Source of the DNA: Bacteroidia bacterium
GTDB taxonomy: Bacteria > Bacteroidota > Bacteroidia > Cytophagales > Cyclobacteriaceae
Length of the DNA: 64,000 nt
Reading direction: 5' to 3'
NCBI GenBank assembly: GCA_030426345.1
Contig: JAUHYU010000002.1
Location: 50,075-114,074 of the forward strand
The translations under genes were made by a program, and so were the position numbers. The notes beneath the pieces are model-generated. The model was given only the letters and a program-made list of their open reading frames with translations, did not search any database and was not told the DNA's origin. The first letter of the stretch is position 1; the number at the start of each line of letters is the position of its first letter. Of the stretch, positions 10,101 to 17,737 are shown piece after piece.

Positions 10101-11519
10101 ATATATGCATATGATGCGTCCAATGGAAATTTGGTTTGGGACAAAGAACAAAAGTGGTTTCACGGGGACCATGGAGGGCACTTGTCCCGACCTGCAATTG
10201 TAAATAACAGATTGGTGGTTAAGCCTGCTTTGTACAATTTGGCGACAGGGGAACAGCAGGTGTATAACGTTCCGAAATCAGGTCATGGATGTGCGAGTTA
10301 TGCACTTACTGAACAATCCATCTTTTACCGTGGAGGCAGTGTAACACAATTCAATTTCGATACCAGGGAATTTTCGCGTTGGGAGCGGTTAAGGCCAGAT
10401 TGTTGGATCAGTACGATCCCGGCTCAGGGTTTGGTGTTGTCGCCCGAAGCAGGCGGAGGCTGTAGTTGTGGCAACTGGTTGGAGACTTCCATGGTTATGG
10501 CACCAATTTCGCGTGCTCCGATCACGATCAATACCGTGGCAGACGATAAGCCAGATTATAAGCAAGAGAACTGGGGAGACTATACACAAAAATATTTACC
10601 CAATGAATTTATAGACTCGGTTAGTATAGAAATAATTGCCAAGCCTGGTGTGCAAGGAACTATCCATTATACTCTGGATGGCACTCAACCTACTGAAAAA
10701 TCCACAAAGTATTCAGGCCCGTTTGTGTTAACCCAAAACGCAACTTTAAAGTCTGCCATATTTATGGAAAAATCAGGAAAAATCAGAAGATTTGAGCGTA
10801 GTAAATCCTTTGTGCGACTTCGTCCGGCTCCTTCCATTGAGAGGAAAAGGGAGATTGTAGATGGAAAAATCAATGTTTTGTTCCATAAAACGGGTACAAC
10901 AGGCAAAGTATATTATACTACAAATGGAGAGAATCCAAATATTAAGTCAGAAAGCGGTGAAAATCCATTGACGATTAGTGGAAAAACTATGGTGAAATCG
11001 CGAACTATTTGGGTGGAAAACGGCAAGGAATATATGAGTGAAATCACCGCGCAAGAAATTGATATTCCGAAATTGGTAGATGGTACTCAAGCCGAAGTAA
11101 ATCCCGGTATTCGCTACGAATACTACGAGGGGATTTGGAAAAAGCTTCCTGATTTCAATCAACTGACGGCATTGAAGAAAGGCATTGAAAAGAATATTGA
11201 CGTATCCCCACGCAAGAATGACTATGGATTTGGATTTCGCTATTCAGGATTTGTAAAAGTGCCTGTTGATGGAATTTATACATTTTATAACACCAGCGAT
11301 GATGCTAGTACCTTGATGCTACATGATAACCTTCTCATAGATAATGATGGAAGTCATAGTGCACGCGAAATGAAACAGGATATTTCTTTGAAGGCAGGTT
11401 TGCATCCAATTTCTGTATTATATTATCAAAATGAAAAGGATCAGGTCTTGTCTGTTGAGATCGAGGGGCCGGGAATGGAGCGCCAGCAGTTGCCGGCAGA
11501 GGTTTTGTTTTACAATTAG
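7140..11519 (+). CDS. Giant PQQ-like beta-propeller lipoprotein with Rossmann-like insert, chitobiase-C-type and PA14 domains
   Basis: A 1459-aa predicted outer-surface or periplasmic lipoprotein (lipobox GVMSC, residues about 18-22). Domains in order: PQQ-like propeller 1 (about 33-430; WPQFKRDNFRSSAS, YSSTSDDAVHCIDTKNGKEK), a fibronectin/metallophosphatase-N-like strand domain (about 455-545), a Rossmann-like segment (about 560-690; STGICLVVGLDDEQ), propeller 2 (about 700-1130), two chitobiase-C-terminal-like repeats (IHYTLDGTQPTEKST near 1172 and VYYTTNGENPNIKSE near 1252), and a C-terminal PA14-like domain (from about 1320). Near residue 1104 is GGGCSCGNW, again a C-x-C motif. Propeller proteins like this often bind PQQ or act as scaffolds; I cannot tell which from sequence. 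It lies in the operon between the ABC ATPase (36-base gap) and a 366-aa protein (7-base gap). Confidence 0.8.
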   Translation: MMYKTILNGSLLFLLIAGVMSCTERTATPEDWPQFKRDNFRSSASPVNLDLSNLDEAWTYHASQEPVAAWYGPAKEDAYAKSGPLPSMRDYDLAYYPVIVGNSMYYSSTSDDAVHCIDTKNGKEKWRFTTNAPIRIAPVFYKGNLYFGSDDGFVYSIDADDGDLDWKYSPVPENERLLIQNSRLVSFWPIRTGVLVEDDRVYFGASLLPWKKSYFCAINSTNGSPDGEGCYVREIENMTFEGAMASTGTMLVQPQGRIAPAFFNKATGENKGSLPGTGGCFVLVTEDKHIVHPQASRFKSIQEYVDDKEPEYMSFKGGKEMVIKGDTSFILTDNSLSAYHRKSKKLLWLRRDYQAHRLILSGDALYVGATDTVYAVSPENGLPLWKGNVDGTVYAMASANGALYVSTSGGDITCFRSGSKENPWYARNIDKPAGIDEEIKAEESVTEKETLELKSGPFVQALSTNSVRLTFETAGPTKVSVNWSASGEKAETFNSDKNTQHSIDLPVRKDFIYTYEIITEDGSKRVYEYDNFFNYKRNSMDFSAFQPKENYQQQIEGFTKGMEYSTGICLVVGLDDEQLPIEIARNTDFDVMVLDESSSKIEDFRAKLQAGNVYGRKINALQVADLSTLPLASELANLVWLNTKAGGSSDEVIRLIAPRGLAIVQHAPENWLEDSNLDWEVDAKKLTDGGLILKKHKLETQGEWTHQYAEPDNSAFGGESMWGSTRAEDFEIQWMGRPGPRFQTDRSGRKPSPLAVNGKMFVQGNERVVAVDVYNGNVLWSEDFPGMKRMNIHRDCSNWAADENYIYIAIGANVIKVDQMTGAVVEVIPEASGNQDWGFISLVDDKIIGTSIPKGSSFTDFYGGVGWYDAKNGPMAFKVISKLLFARDKKEDKIHWSYKPQGVIINPTITIYNQQITFVESANVKLSEEGRGGDDLFRNTSLVALDQNTGKVLWKKRIKNVPGKTMYTMAGGTGKYVIVSSNDWKYEIYAYDASNGNLVWDKEQKWFHGDHGGHLSRPAIVNNRLVVKPALYNLATGEQQVYNVPKSGHGCASYALTEQSIFYRGGSVTQFNFDTREFSRWERLRPDCWISTIPAQGLVLSPEAGGGCSCGNWLETSMVMAPISRAPITINTVADDKPDYKQENWGDYTQKYLPNEFIDSVSIEIIAKPGVQGTIHYTLDGTQPTEKSTKYSGPFVLTQNATLKSAIFMEKSGKIRRFERSKSFVRLRPAPSIERKREIVDGKINVLFHKTGTTGKVYYTTNGENPNIKSESGENPLTISGKTMVKSRTIWVENGKEYMSEITAQEIDIPKLVDGTQAEVNPGIRYEYYEGIWKKLPDFNQLTALKKGIEKNIDVSPRKNDYGFGFRYSGFVKVPVDGIYTFYNTSDDASTLMLHDNLLIDNDGSHSAREMKQDISLKAGLHPISVLYYQNEKDQVLSVEIEGPGMERQQLPAEVLFYN

Positions 11520-11526
11520 AAAGTAG

Positions 11527-12627
11527 ATGCGTAGGATTAGTTTAGCAGTTGTTTTGATTTGTATGGTGATGGAAGTTGCTAACGCTTGCCGTTTTACGGT
11601 ACGCGAAATAGGTTTTTCTACACTTTCAAGAGATATCTATTCGTTGGTTGTAGTAGATCGGAATGCGGACGCTTCAGATGCATATTATCAAAACATGCGC
11701 AAAAGGCTGGAAGATTCCAATATCAATTTGTCTGTATTGAATCCAACAACAGATGCGGATCACCCTTATGTTATTCAAATAAAAGGCAGTAAAATCCATC
11801 TTCCGGCACAGGTTTTAATTTCGCCTGATGGCAGGATGTTGGAGCTTACTACCAATGATAATATCTCAGACGTGGTAGATGAAATACTTGATTCACCAAT
11901 TCGCCAAAGGCTACGAAAGGATTTTTCTGACGTGTTTTCGGTGATTATTCAGGTTGATGGGAAAGTTGAGGAAAAGAACAAAGAGGTAGCAACTCATATT
12001 CAAAATGACTGTCATCGCATTGAGAATATCATGCCTTACATGCCAAAAAAGGTAAAAAACAGTCCTACTTCCATGAGATTATCCGTAGCTGATTTTGAGA
12101 GGGAGAGAATACTTTTGTGGTCGTTAGGAATTGAAGAACAACCAAATGAACCTTTGGCTTTTGTATTATATGGGCGTGGTAGGATCATGGGAGAGGCCGT
12201 TAAAATAGCTGAAGTCGCTGATGGAAAATTGTATAAACTAATGTCTATGATCGGTGCAGATTGTGAATGTGGGTTGGATCGTAAATGGATGCTTGGCAAC
12301 CAGATTCCGTTATATTGGCCTACAGAAAGCCGCCAACAATTAGCCGATGAAGTTGGTTTTGATGTGGATAATCCAATGATATTGGCTGAGATGAGCCGAA
12401 TTCTAGCCAAAGAAACCGAAGCAAATATTGCGGGAGAAGTGGATTATGGTATTGAAGTCATCGATCTAAAATCGGCCTTTAAGAACGATGTGCCAGAAAT
12501 AAGTTATAATAAAGAAGCAGAAACTATAGACCAAAGTAGCAATTCCGTAGTATTTATTGTGTTGGCGGTAGTAGGTATGGTGTTGGCTACCGGGCTTTTC
12601 TTTTTTTATAAGAATAGAAATAATTAA
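11527..12627 (+). CDS. Exported, C-terminally membrane-anchored protein of unknown function with C-x-C motif
   Basis: A 366-aa protein I do not recognise as a named family. It has an N-terminal signal peptide (SLAVVLICMVMEVANAC; the Cys after ANA could be a lipobox-like site) and a single C-terminal membrane helix (SVVFIVLAVVGMVLATGLFF) followed by KNRNN. The bulk would therefore lie outside the inner membrane. Residues about 241-250 contain GADCECGLDRKWMLG, a conserved-looking C-x-C site. The N-terminal part (residues about 20-130) has an alpha/beta pattern that could be thioredoxin-like, but no CxxC is present. It starts 7 bases after the giant propeller gene and is followed 22 bases later by the ModA-like gene, so it is surely co-transcribed and probably acts with them. 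Confidence 0.75.
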   Translation: MRRISLAVVLICMVMEVANACRFTVREIGFSTLSRDIYSLVVVDRNADASDAYYQNMRKRLEDSNINLSVLNPTTDADHPYVIQIKGSKIHLPAQVLISPDGRMLELTTNDNISDVVDEILDSPIRQRLRKDFSDVFSVIIQVDGKVEEKNKEVATHIQNDCHRIENIMPYMPKKVKNSPTSMRLSVADFERERILLWSLGIEEQPNEPLAFVLYGRGRIMGEAVKIAEVADGKLYKLMSMIGADCECGLDRKWMLGNQIPLYWPTESRQQLADEVGFDVDNPMILAEMSRILAKETEANIAGEVDYGIEVIDLKSAFKNDVPEISYNKEAETIDQSSNSVVFIVLAVVGMVLATGLFFFYKNRNN

Positions 12628-12649
12628 TAACTGAGAAACAAAACCTCCA

Positions 12650-14131
12650 ATGAACTATAAAAAGTGCTTTTTCACAGCTTTTGTATTATTAATAGGTTTA
12701 CAAATATTTAATTCATGTGCTCCTGCATCTGAAAAAGAGGCTTTGGTGTTTTACTGTGCGGCTGGTATGAAACCACCAATAGAAAAGCTAGCAAAAGAAT
12801 ACGAAGAAAAATTCGGAACACGAATCGAAATCCAGTATGGCGGTTCAGGGACCTTATTATCGGGCTTGCGTGTTGCAAAATCAGGGGATTTGTATTTAGC
12901 AGCTGATGAAAGCTACATGGCGGAGGCTGCAAAACAGAATCTAATAGTTGAAACCCAACCTCTGGCCATGCTGACCCCAGTGATTGCAGTGAAAAAGGGA
13001 AATCCAAAGAACATATCGGGAATACAGGGTTTGCTAAAAGAGAATATTTCGTTTGCTCTGGCTAATCCTGGAGCGGCATCCATTGGCAAGCAGACAAAGA
13101 TGATTTTAGAAGAGCATGATTTGTGGGAGCCTGTGAGGGCCGCAGTCACTGTATTGAAGCCAACTGTGAATGAAGTGGCTAATGATATTCATATTGGTTC
13201 TGTGGATGCTGGGATTATTTGGGATGCCACCGCCAATCAATATGAGAATATCGAAATCGTTCCGAACGAACTACTCGAAAAATACAAGAAAAAAGTAACA
13301 GTGGGGGTGCTCAATTCTACAGAAAAGCCAACTGAAGCATTAAAATTTTTAAGGTATCTGAGTTCCAAAGAATTTGGAAACCCGACTTTCCAAGCCATGG
13401 GTTTTGAGGCCATTTCTGGTGATCACTGGGAGGAAAAGCCAACCATTCTTTTATTTAGCGGAGGGGTAAACCGTATGGCGGTTGAAAAAACCATTCAAGA
13501 GTTTGAAATACGGGAAGGAGTAGATGTAGAGCGGGTTTATAATGGTTGTGGTATTCTGGTGTCTCAAATAAATTCAGGCCAACGACCGGATGCCTATCTC
13601 ACTTGTGATATTTCATTTATGGATCAGGTACAAGATAAATTCATGGATATTACTGACATTTCCAATACCAAAATTCTTATTGCCGTAAAGAAGGATAACC
13701 CCAAAGGAATCAAAGACTTAAATGATCTTACTGAAAGTGATATTCGAATAGGTGTTTGCAATCCGGAACAGAGTGCTTTGGGTGCGCTTACAAAAAGATT
13801 GTTGGAACCATCAGGCATTTGGGAAAAAATCCAGCCCAACATATATGTGCAGACTCCCACCGCAGATTTGTTGGTAAATCAGCTGCGAACCGGATCGCTC
13901 GATGCTGTAATTGTTTATGAAGCGAATATTTCGCAAGTGAGGGATAAATTGACGATTATTTCCATAGATGATCCCCATGCCATGGCATTTCAGAATTATG
14001 GCATTGGCGAGAATAGTGAATACTATTGGCTACTGAGCAGGTTGTTAAAATCCATAACTTCAGACGCTTCAAAAGAAAACTTTTTAACTCATGGATTTTC
14101 CTGGGAATATAAAGGAAATGACGACCTTTAA
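12650..14131 (+). CDS. Tandem-fused ModA-like oxyanion-binding lipoprotein
   Basis: A 493-aa lipoprotein (lipobox FNSCAP at about 20-25). It is about twice the normal ModA length because it carries two consecutive periplasmic binding domains. Domain 1 (about 30-255) has ALVFYCAAGMKPPIEKLAKE, QYGGSGTLLSGL and MLTPVIAVKKGNPKNI. Domain 2 (about 262-490) repeats the same landmarks as TILLFSGGVNRMAVEKTIQE, VYNGCGILVSQI and TKILIAVKKDNPKGI. ModA-family proteins bind molybdate, tungstate or related oxyanions and deliver them to ModB; the ligand here is unproven. The ModB-like permease and ModC-like ATPase genes follow directly. A two-lobed receptor could bind two ions, or one half may be regulatory. 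Confidence 0.82.
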   Translation: MNYKKCFFTAFVLLIGLQIFNSCAPASEKEALVFYCAAGMKPPIEKLAKEYEEKFGTRIEIQYGGSGTLLSGLRVAKSGDLYLAADESYMAEAAKQNLIVETQPLAMLTPVIAVKKGNPKNISGIQGLLKENISFALANPGAASIGKQTKMILEEHDLWEPVRAAVTVLKPTVNEVANDIHIGSVDAGIIWDATANQYENIEIVPNELLEKYKKKVTVGVLNSTEKPTEALKFLRYLSSKEFGNPTFQAMGFEAISGDHWEEKPTILLFSGGVNRMAVEKTIQEFEIREGVDVERVYNGCGILVSQINSGQRPDAYLTCDISFMDQVQDKFMDITDISNTKILIAVKKDNPKGIKDLNDLTESDIRIGVCNPEQSALGALTKRLLEPSGIWEKIQPNIYVQTPTADLLVNQLRTGSLDAVIVYEANISQVRDKLTIISIDDPHAMAFQNYGIGENSEYYWLLSRLLKSITSDASKENFLTHGFSWEYKGNDDL

Positions 14132-14155
14132 ATCTGAATCACAGCATTTCAATTT

Positions 14156-14989
14156 GTGGGAAAGAATCAATTAGAGACAAAAACCTCCTTTAAAGCTAAA
14201 AGCGATTGGCCATTTTTATTGATAATGGGAATCATCGCGGCTACATACGTTATCCTGATTGTCGCCATGATGCTTGCCGACATGACCTTTACATCAACCG
14301 GGCACCTGATAGAGGCGCTAAAGAGTGAAGAAATTCAATACTCAATAAAACTGAGTTTAATTTCATGTACGATCACCATGTTGTTGAGTTTGGTTGTCGC
14401 AATTCCAATGGGTTATTTTATGTCTAGATATGAGTTTCATGGCAAGCGGTTACTCGATTCAATTTTAGATATCCCAATAATATTACCACCTTTGGTGATT
14501 GGGCTTAGTTTGCTTATTCTTTTTCAAACAGCTCCAGGTAGATTTTTAGAAAGTCACGTCCGGATTACCTATACGGTATATAGTGTCGTAATTGCCCAGT
14601 TTATGGTTGCCTGCGCATTTGCAGTGAGGACCATGAATGTGACTTTTTCGCAAATTGATTCCCGTCAAGAGGATGTGGCATTGACCCTTGGATGCAGCAA
14701 GGGACAGGCTTTTTGGATGGTATTGCTTCCTCAAGCCAAGAAGGGAATTTTGACTGCAGGGTCATTAGCTTGGGCTCGTGCTTTGGGGGAATTCGGTCCC
14801 ATATTAATTTTTTCAGGAGCTACAAGAATGCGTACCGAAGTGCTTTCTACCACGGTCTTTTTAGAATTGTCAGTTGGAAATATTGAAGCAGCAGTGGCAG
14901 TTTCTCTCATCATGATATTGGCAGGGTTTGGCGTATTGATGATTGTGCGCTTGTTTGGAGGTATAGGTTTTTTTAAATCTGTAGATTGA
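14156..14989 (+). CDS. modB: ModB-like ABC transporter permease
   Basis: A 277-aa inner-membrane permease with six likely membrane segments. The EAA loop has the form typical of ModB/CysT permeases (VALTLGCSKGQAFWMVLLPQ, then ARALGEFGPILIFSG). The start is GTG at 14156, 24 bases after the binding-protein gene; no upstream ATG is available in frame without overlapping that gene. Its TGA overlaps the ATG of the ATPase gene by one base (TGATG), so the two are translationally coupled. It would import the oxyanion captured by the tandem ModA-like protein. Molybdate versus tungstate cannot be decided from sequence. Confidence 0.85.
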   Translation: MGKNQLETKTSFKAKSDWPFLLIMGIIAATYVILIVAMMLADMTFTSTGHLIEALKSEEIQYSIKLSLISCTITMLLSLVVAIPMGYFMSRYEFHGKRLLDSILDIPIILPPLVIGLSLLILFQTAPGRFLESHVRITYTVYSVVIAQFMVACAFAVRTMNVTFSQIDSRQEDVALTLGCSKGQAFWMVLLPQAKKGILTAGSLAWARALGEFGPILIFSGATRMRTEVLSTTVFLELSVGNIEAAVAVSLIMILAGFGVLMIVRLFGGIGFFKSVD

Positions 14990-15624
14990 TGCTCTCGTTA
15001 AAGAACATATCTATTATTCAGGGAAATTTCCAGCTTAGTAATATAAGCTTGGATATTGCAAAAGGCGAATATACAGTGCTAATGGGAAAGACAGGTTGTG
15101 GTAAGACAACTATTCTGGAATCCATTTGTGGGTTGAGGAAAATAAATTCAGGTGCAATTATGCTCAATGATCAGGATATTACTTCCATGAAACCTGCGGA
15201 AAGGTGTATCGGATATGTGCCCCAAGAGGGGACACTATTCTCTTCCATGGACGTAAGAGGCAATTTGAGCTTTTCCTTGCGAATCAGGAAATGGGATAAG
15301 GAAAGGGTTGCTTCTCGGGTTAATGAACTTGGCGAATTGTTGGGGATTGGTCACTTACTCGACAGGAACATTACAGGTTTGAGTGGGGGAGAACGACAGC
15401 GCATTGCTCTAGGTAGAGGATTGGCTTTTTATCCGGAGTTTTTGTGTATGGACGAACCGCTGAGTGCGCTAGACGAACCTACAAGAGACGAGATGTATAG
15501 CCTGCTACAATCTCTTAAAAAAGAGTTAAAAATTACCGCATTGCATATTTCACATTCCATGTCTGATGCGGAAGTTTTAGCAGATAAAGTATTAAAAATG
15601 GAGAATAACCAAATTATTGAATGA
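14989..15624 (+). CDS. modC: ModC-like ABC transporter ATP-binding protein
   Basis: About 211 aa from ATG 14989 (MLSLKNISIIQGNFQ). The track begins one codon earlier, at a TTG. Walker A is GKTGCGKTT, the signature is LSGGERQRIALGRGL, Walker B is FLCMDEPLSALD, and the switch His is in LHISHSMSDAE. It lacks the C-terminal TOBE/molybdate-binding regulatory domain that many ModC proteins carry, so it is a short ATPase. It overlaps the permease gene by one base upstream and the MoaD-like gene by four bases downstream (ATGA). Confidence 0.85.
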   Translation: MLSLKNISIIQGNFQLSNISLDIAKGEYTVLMGKTGCGKTTILESICGLRKINSGAIMLNDQDITSMKPAERCIGYVPQEGTLFSSMDVRGNLSFSLRIRKWDKERVASRVNELGELLGIGHLLDRNITGLSGGERQRIALGRGLAFYPEFLCMDEPLSALDEPTRDEMYSLLQSLKKELKITALHISHSMSDAEVLADKVLKMENNQIIE

Positions 15625-15902
15625 TGCAGATAAACGTTAAATATTTTGCTCAGATTAAAAGCAAAGCCGGTAAATCTTCCGATACTCTGGAGATAGATAA
15701 TGGAATGACACTACACGAATGTATAAAGCAATTGGGAGAAAAGTCAGATGCTTCTATAAACGAGCTACTATTTGATTCTTCTGGTAATTACCTTGATACG
15801 CTGGTATTGGTGCTGAATGGAGAGCAAGTACGATATTCGGATAATCCGGAAATGAACAACAATGATGAGCTCATGATTATGTCACCAATAGCAGGAGGGT
15901 AG
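15621..15902 (+). CDS. MoaD/ThiS-family sulfur-carrier protein
   Basis: A 93-aa beta-grasp protein ending in the diagnostic Gly-Gly tail (MSPIAGG). The tail would be adenylated by an E1-like enzyme and converted to a thiocarboxylate. Other family landmarks are INVKYFAQIKSKAGK at the N-terminus, LVLVLNGEQVRY in the middle and NDELMIMSPIAGG at the end. Start ATG 15621 overlaps the ModC stop; ATG 15624 is an equally good alternative. The ThiF/MoeB-like gene begins one base after its stop, which strongly suggests they work as a pair. In molybdopterin synthesis this subunit works with MoaE, which is absent from the window, so the sulfur acceptor may be something else. Confidence 0.85.
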   Translation: MMQINVKYFAQIKSKAGKSSDTLEIDNGMTLHECIKQLGEKSDASINELLFDSSGNYLDTLVLVLNGEQVRYSDNPEMNNNDELMIMSPIAGG

Positions 15903-15903
15903 T

Positions 15904-16644
15904 ATGAAAAAATTGACAGATAAGGAACGGGCTGTCTATGAATGGCAGTTGGATGTAGCAGGGTTTGGTGGTGAAGAAGGGCAGGAAAAGCTAAAAAATG
16001 CATCCGTGTTAGTTTCCCGTTGCGGAGGATTAGGGAGTGTTGTAGCTTATGAACTGGCTGCCGCAGGTGTGGGAAAACTGATTCTGGCGCATGGAGGAAA
16101 TGTAAAAGAAAGTGACTTGAACCGCCAATTGCTCATGACCGATGATTGGTTGGGAAAACCACGCATAGAATCTGTAGAGCGCAGGCTAAAGGAACTTAAC
16201 CCTCGGCTAGAGATTATGGCCGTTAACGATAATATCAACGAAGATAATGCCAAAGCCTTGGTTTCAGAAGCTGATGTAATCGTAGATGCCGCGCCACTTT
16301 TTAAAGAGCGCTTCTTAATGAACAGAGAAGCTGTTGCCCAAAACAAAGTTTTGGTCGATTGTGCTATGTATGAGTTAGAAGCACAAATTACCACTATTAT
16401 TCCCGGAGAAACTCCATGCCTAGCTTGCCTGTATCCAAAAGAACCTGTTGCTTGGAAAAGGCGATTTCCAGTATTTGGAGCAGTAAGTGGTACTGTGGCC
16501 TGCATGGGTGCCATGGAAGCGATAAAGGTGATCTCAGGACTTGGAGAGCCACTCAAAAACCGTTTATTTTCCATGGATTTGCGTGATATGACTTTTGCAG
16601 TTACTAATATCAAGCGCAATCCATCTTGCAAGATTTGTGGTTGA
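15904..16644 (+). CDS. ThiF/MoeB/HesA-family E1-like adenylating enzyme
   Basis: A 246-aa Rossmann-fold enzyme that should adenylate the C-terminal Gly of the preceding MoaD-like protein. Visible landmarks are VSRCGGLGSVVAYELAAAGVG (nucleotide loop), DLNRQLL, DWLGKPR, and a zinc site made from CLACLY and the C-terminal CKIC. It departs from textbook MoeB. The first Gly of the GxGGLG loop is Arg, the D-x-D after the second strand is AHGGN, and the D-C-x-D-N ATP motif reads VDAAPLF. Similar sequences form a distinct ThiF-like subfamily, so it may still be active. It ends the plus-strand operon and converges with the MCE gene 17 bases away. Confidence 0.8.
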   Translation: MKKLTDKERAVYEWQLDVAGFGGEEGQEKLKNASVLVSRCGGLGSVVAYELAAAGVGKLILAHGGNVKESDLNRQLLMTDDWLGKPRIESVERRLKELNPRLEIMAVNDNINEDNAKALVSEADVIVDAAPLFKERFLMNREAVAQNKVLVDCAMYELEAQITTIIPGETPCLACLYPKEPVAWKRRFPVFGAVSGTVACMGAMEAIKVISGLGEPLKNRLFSMDLRDMTFAVTNIKRNPSCKICG

Positions 16645-16661
16645 TATCTAAATAATACATT

Positions 16662-17702
16662 TTATTGAGACGTTTCTGCAATGAAATGGGAATGTTCAAT
16701 TTCATGGATTTTAGACTGATTTTCTTGCTTTGACTTAGTCGAGGCTTCTTGTTTTTTCTTTTTTTTATTGCCACCAAATAGGTTGAGAATCCAACTATCG
16801 TTGACAATATCGATGGTTTCTTCCAATTCAGCGGTTCGCTCTTTGGCGTTCTCAATAGTTTCATCCAGGTTGTTTGCCATGGTTGTATCGTTGACCAAAC
16901 GGCTCATAGCCCCATTGCCATTATTGAGTTTTCTACTGAAATCATTAATCTGCATTGTCGCTTCGTTCATGTTTGAGCTAGCACTTGACAATGAATCAAT
17001 GATATTGGTCAAGCCGTTGGCTATGGAATTATCATAGATTAGCCTTCCTAGAGTTCCTTCTCCATTAGATATTTTATTGCTCACGTCCTGAAAATTGGCA
17101 GTGGTAGATTCGAGGTTTTTTGCCATTTGGCTAGTGCTTGTCATTACTCTTTCAAACTCATTGACAGCTGTTGAGTCAAAAAGCAACTTTCCTATCAAGC
17201 CCTTTCCAGATGAAATTTCTGCCGTAATTTCTATCAAGTTGGTTGTCAATTTCTCTAAATTTCTACTATTTTCCAGTACGGAATTCATCACATTTTCCAT
17301 GCCTATCGGTTTCAATGAGGCAATTTCGTCGCCATCAACAACTGCATCAGATGAATTAGTACCTGCGATCAACGTGATAAGCTTATTGCCCATCAGACCA
17401 TCAGAATTTATGACTGCCTTAGAATCTTTTGTGATGAAAGGTGCCTGATCATTGTCGATCATTAAGATAATGCTGACGGAAGTGTCATTGACAATTGAGA
17501 TACGCTCTACGGAACCAATATTGATTCCCATAAACCTGACCGAACTTCCCTCTTGCAAGCCTACGGCATCAGTGACTTGTGTTTTCAATGTTATGGTATC
17601 ATCAAATAAATTCTGCCTTGATCCTATTATAAACAAGAATACAATCAATATCAAGAGCCCTCCTGTGAAGAATATTCCGAGCCTTATGTTCTTTTTATTC
17701 AT
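16662..17702 (-). CDS. mlaD: MlaD/MCE-family lipid-transport protein
   Basis: A 346-aa protein with one N-terminal membrane helix (LGIFFTGGLLILIVFLFIIG) and an MCE domain at about 37-115 (QVTDAVGLQEGSSVRFMGINIGSVERI). A long helical tail follows with recurring G-x-G-x-L-x-(K/R)-L units (GKGLIGKLLFD, GEGTLGRLIYD, GNGAMSRLVND) and a charged Lys-rich end (NKKKKKQEAS). MCE proteins form hexameric periplasmic rings that pass phospholipids between membranes. It is the last gene of an MlaE-MlaF-MlaD operon on the minus strand, 35 bases after the ATPase. MlaB and MlaC are not visible nearby, as is common in Bacteroidota. Confidence 0.88.
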   Translation of the reverse strand: MNKKNIRLGIFFTGGLLILIVFLFIIGSRQNLFDDTITLKTQVTDAVGLQEGSSVRFMGINIGSVERISIVNDTSVSIILMIDNDQAPFITKDSKAVINSDGLMGNKLITLIAGTNSSDAVVDGDEIASLKPIGMENVMNSVLENSRNLEKLTTNLIEITAEISSGKGLIGKLLFDSTAVNEFERVMTSTSQMAKNLESTTANFQDVSNKISNGEGTLGRLIYDNSIANGLTNIIDSLSSASSNMNEATMQINDFSRKLNNGNGAMSRLVNDTTMANNLDETIENAKERTAELEETIDIVNDSWILNLFGGNKKKKKQEASTKSKQENQSKIHEIEHSHFIAETSQ

Positions 17703-17737
17703 ATCTATATTATTTATATTATTTGACTACTATTTAG

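Noticed and set aside
12650-16644. Complete molybdenum cofactor biosynthesis operon
   Set aside because: Only transport, MoaD-like and MoeB-like genes are present. MoaA, MoaC, MoaE, MogA and any molybdoenzyme are missing.
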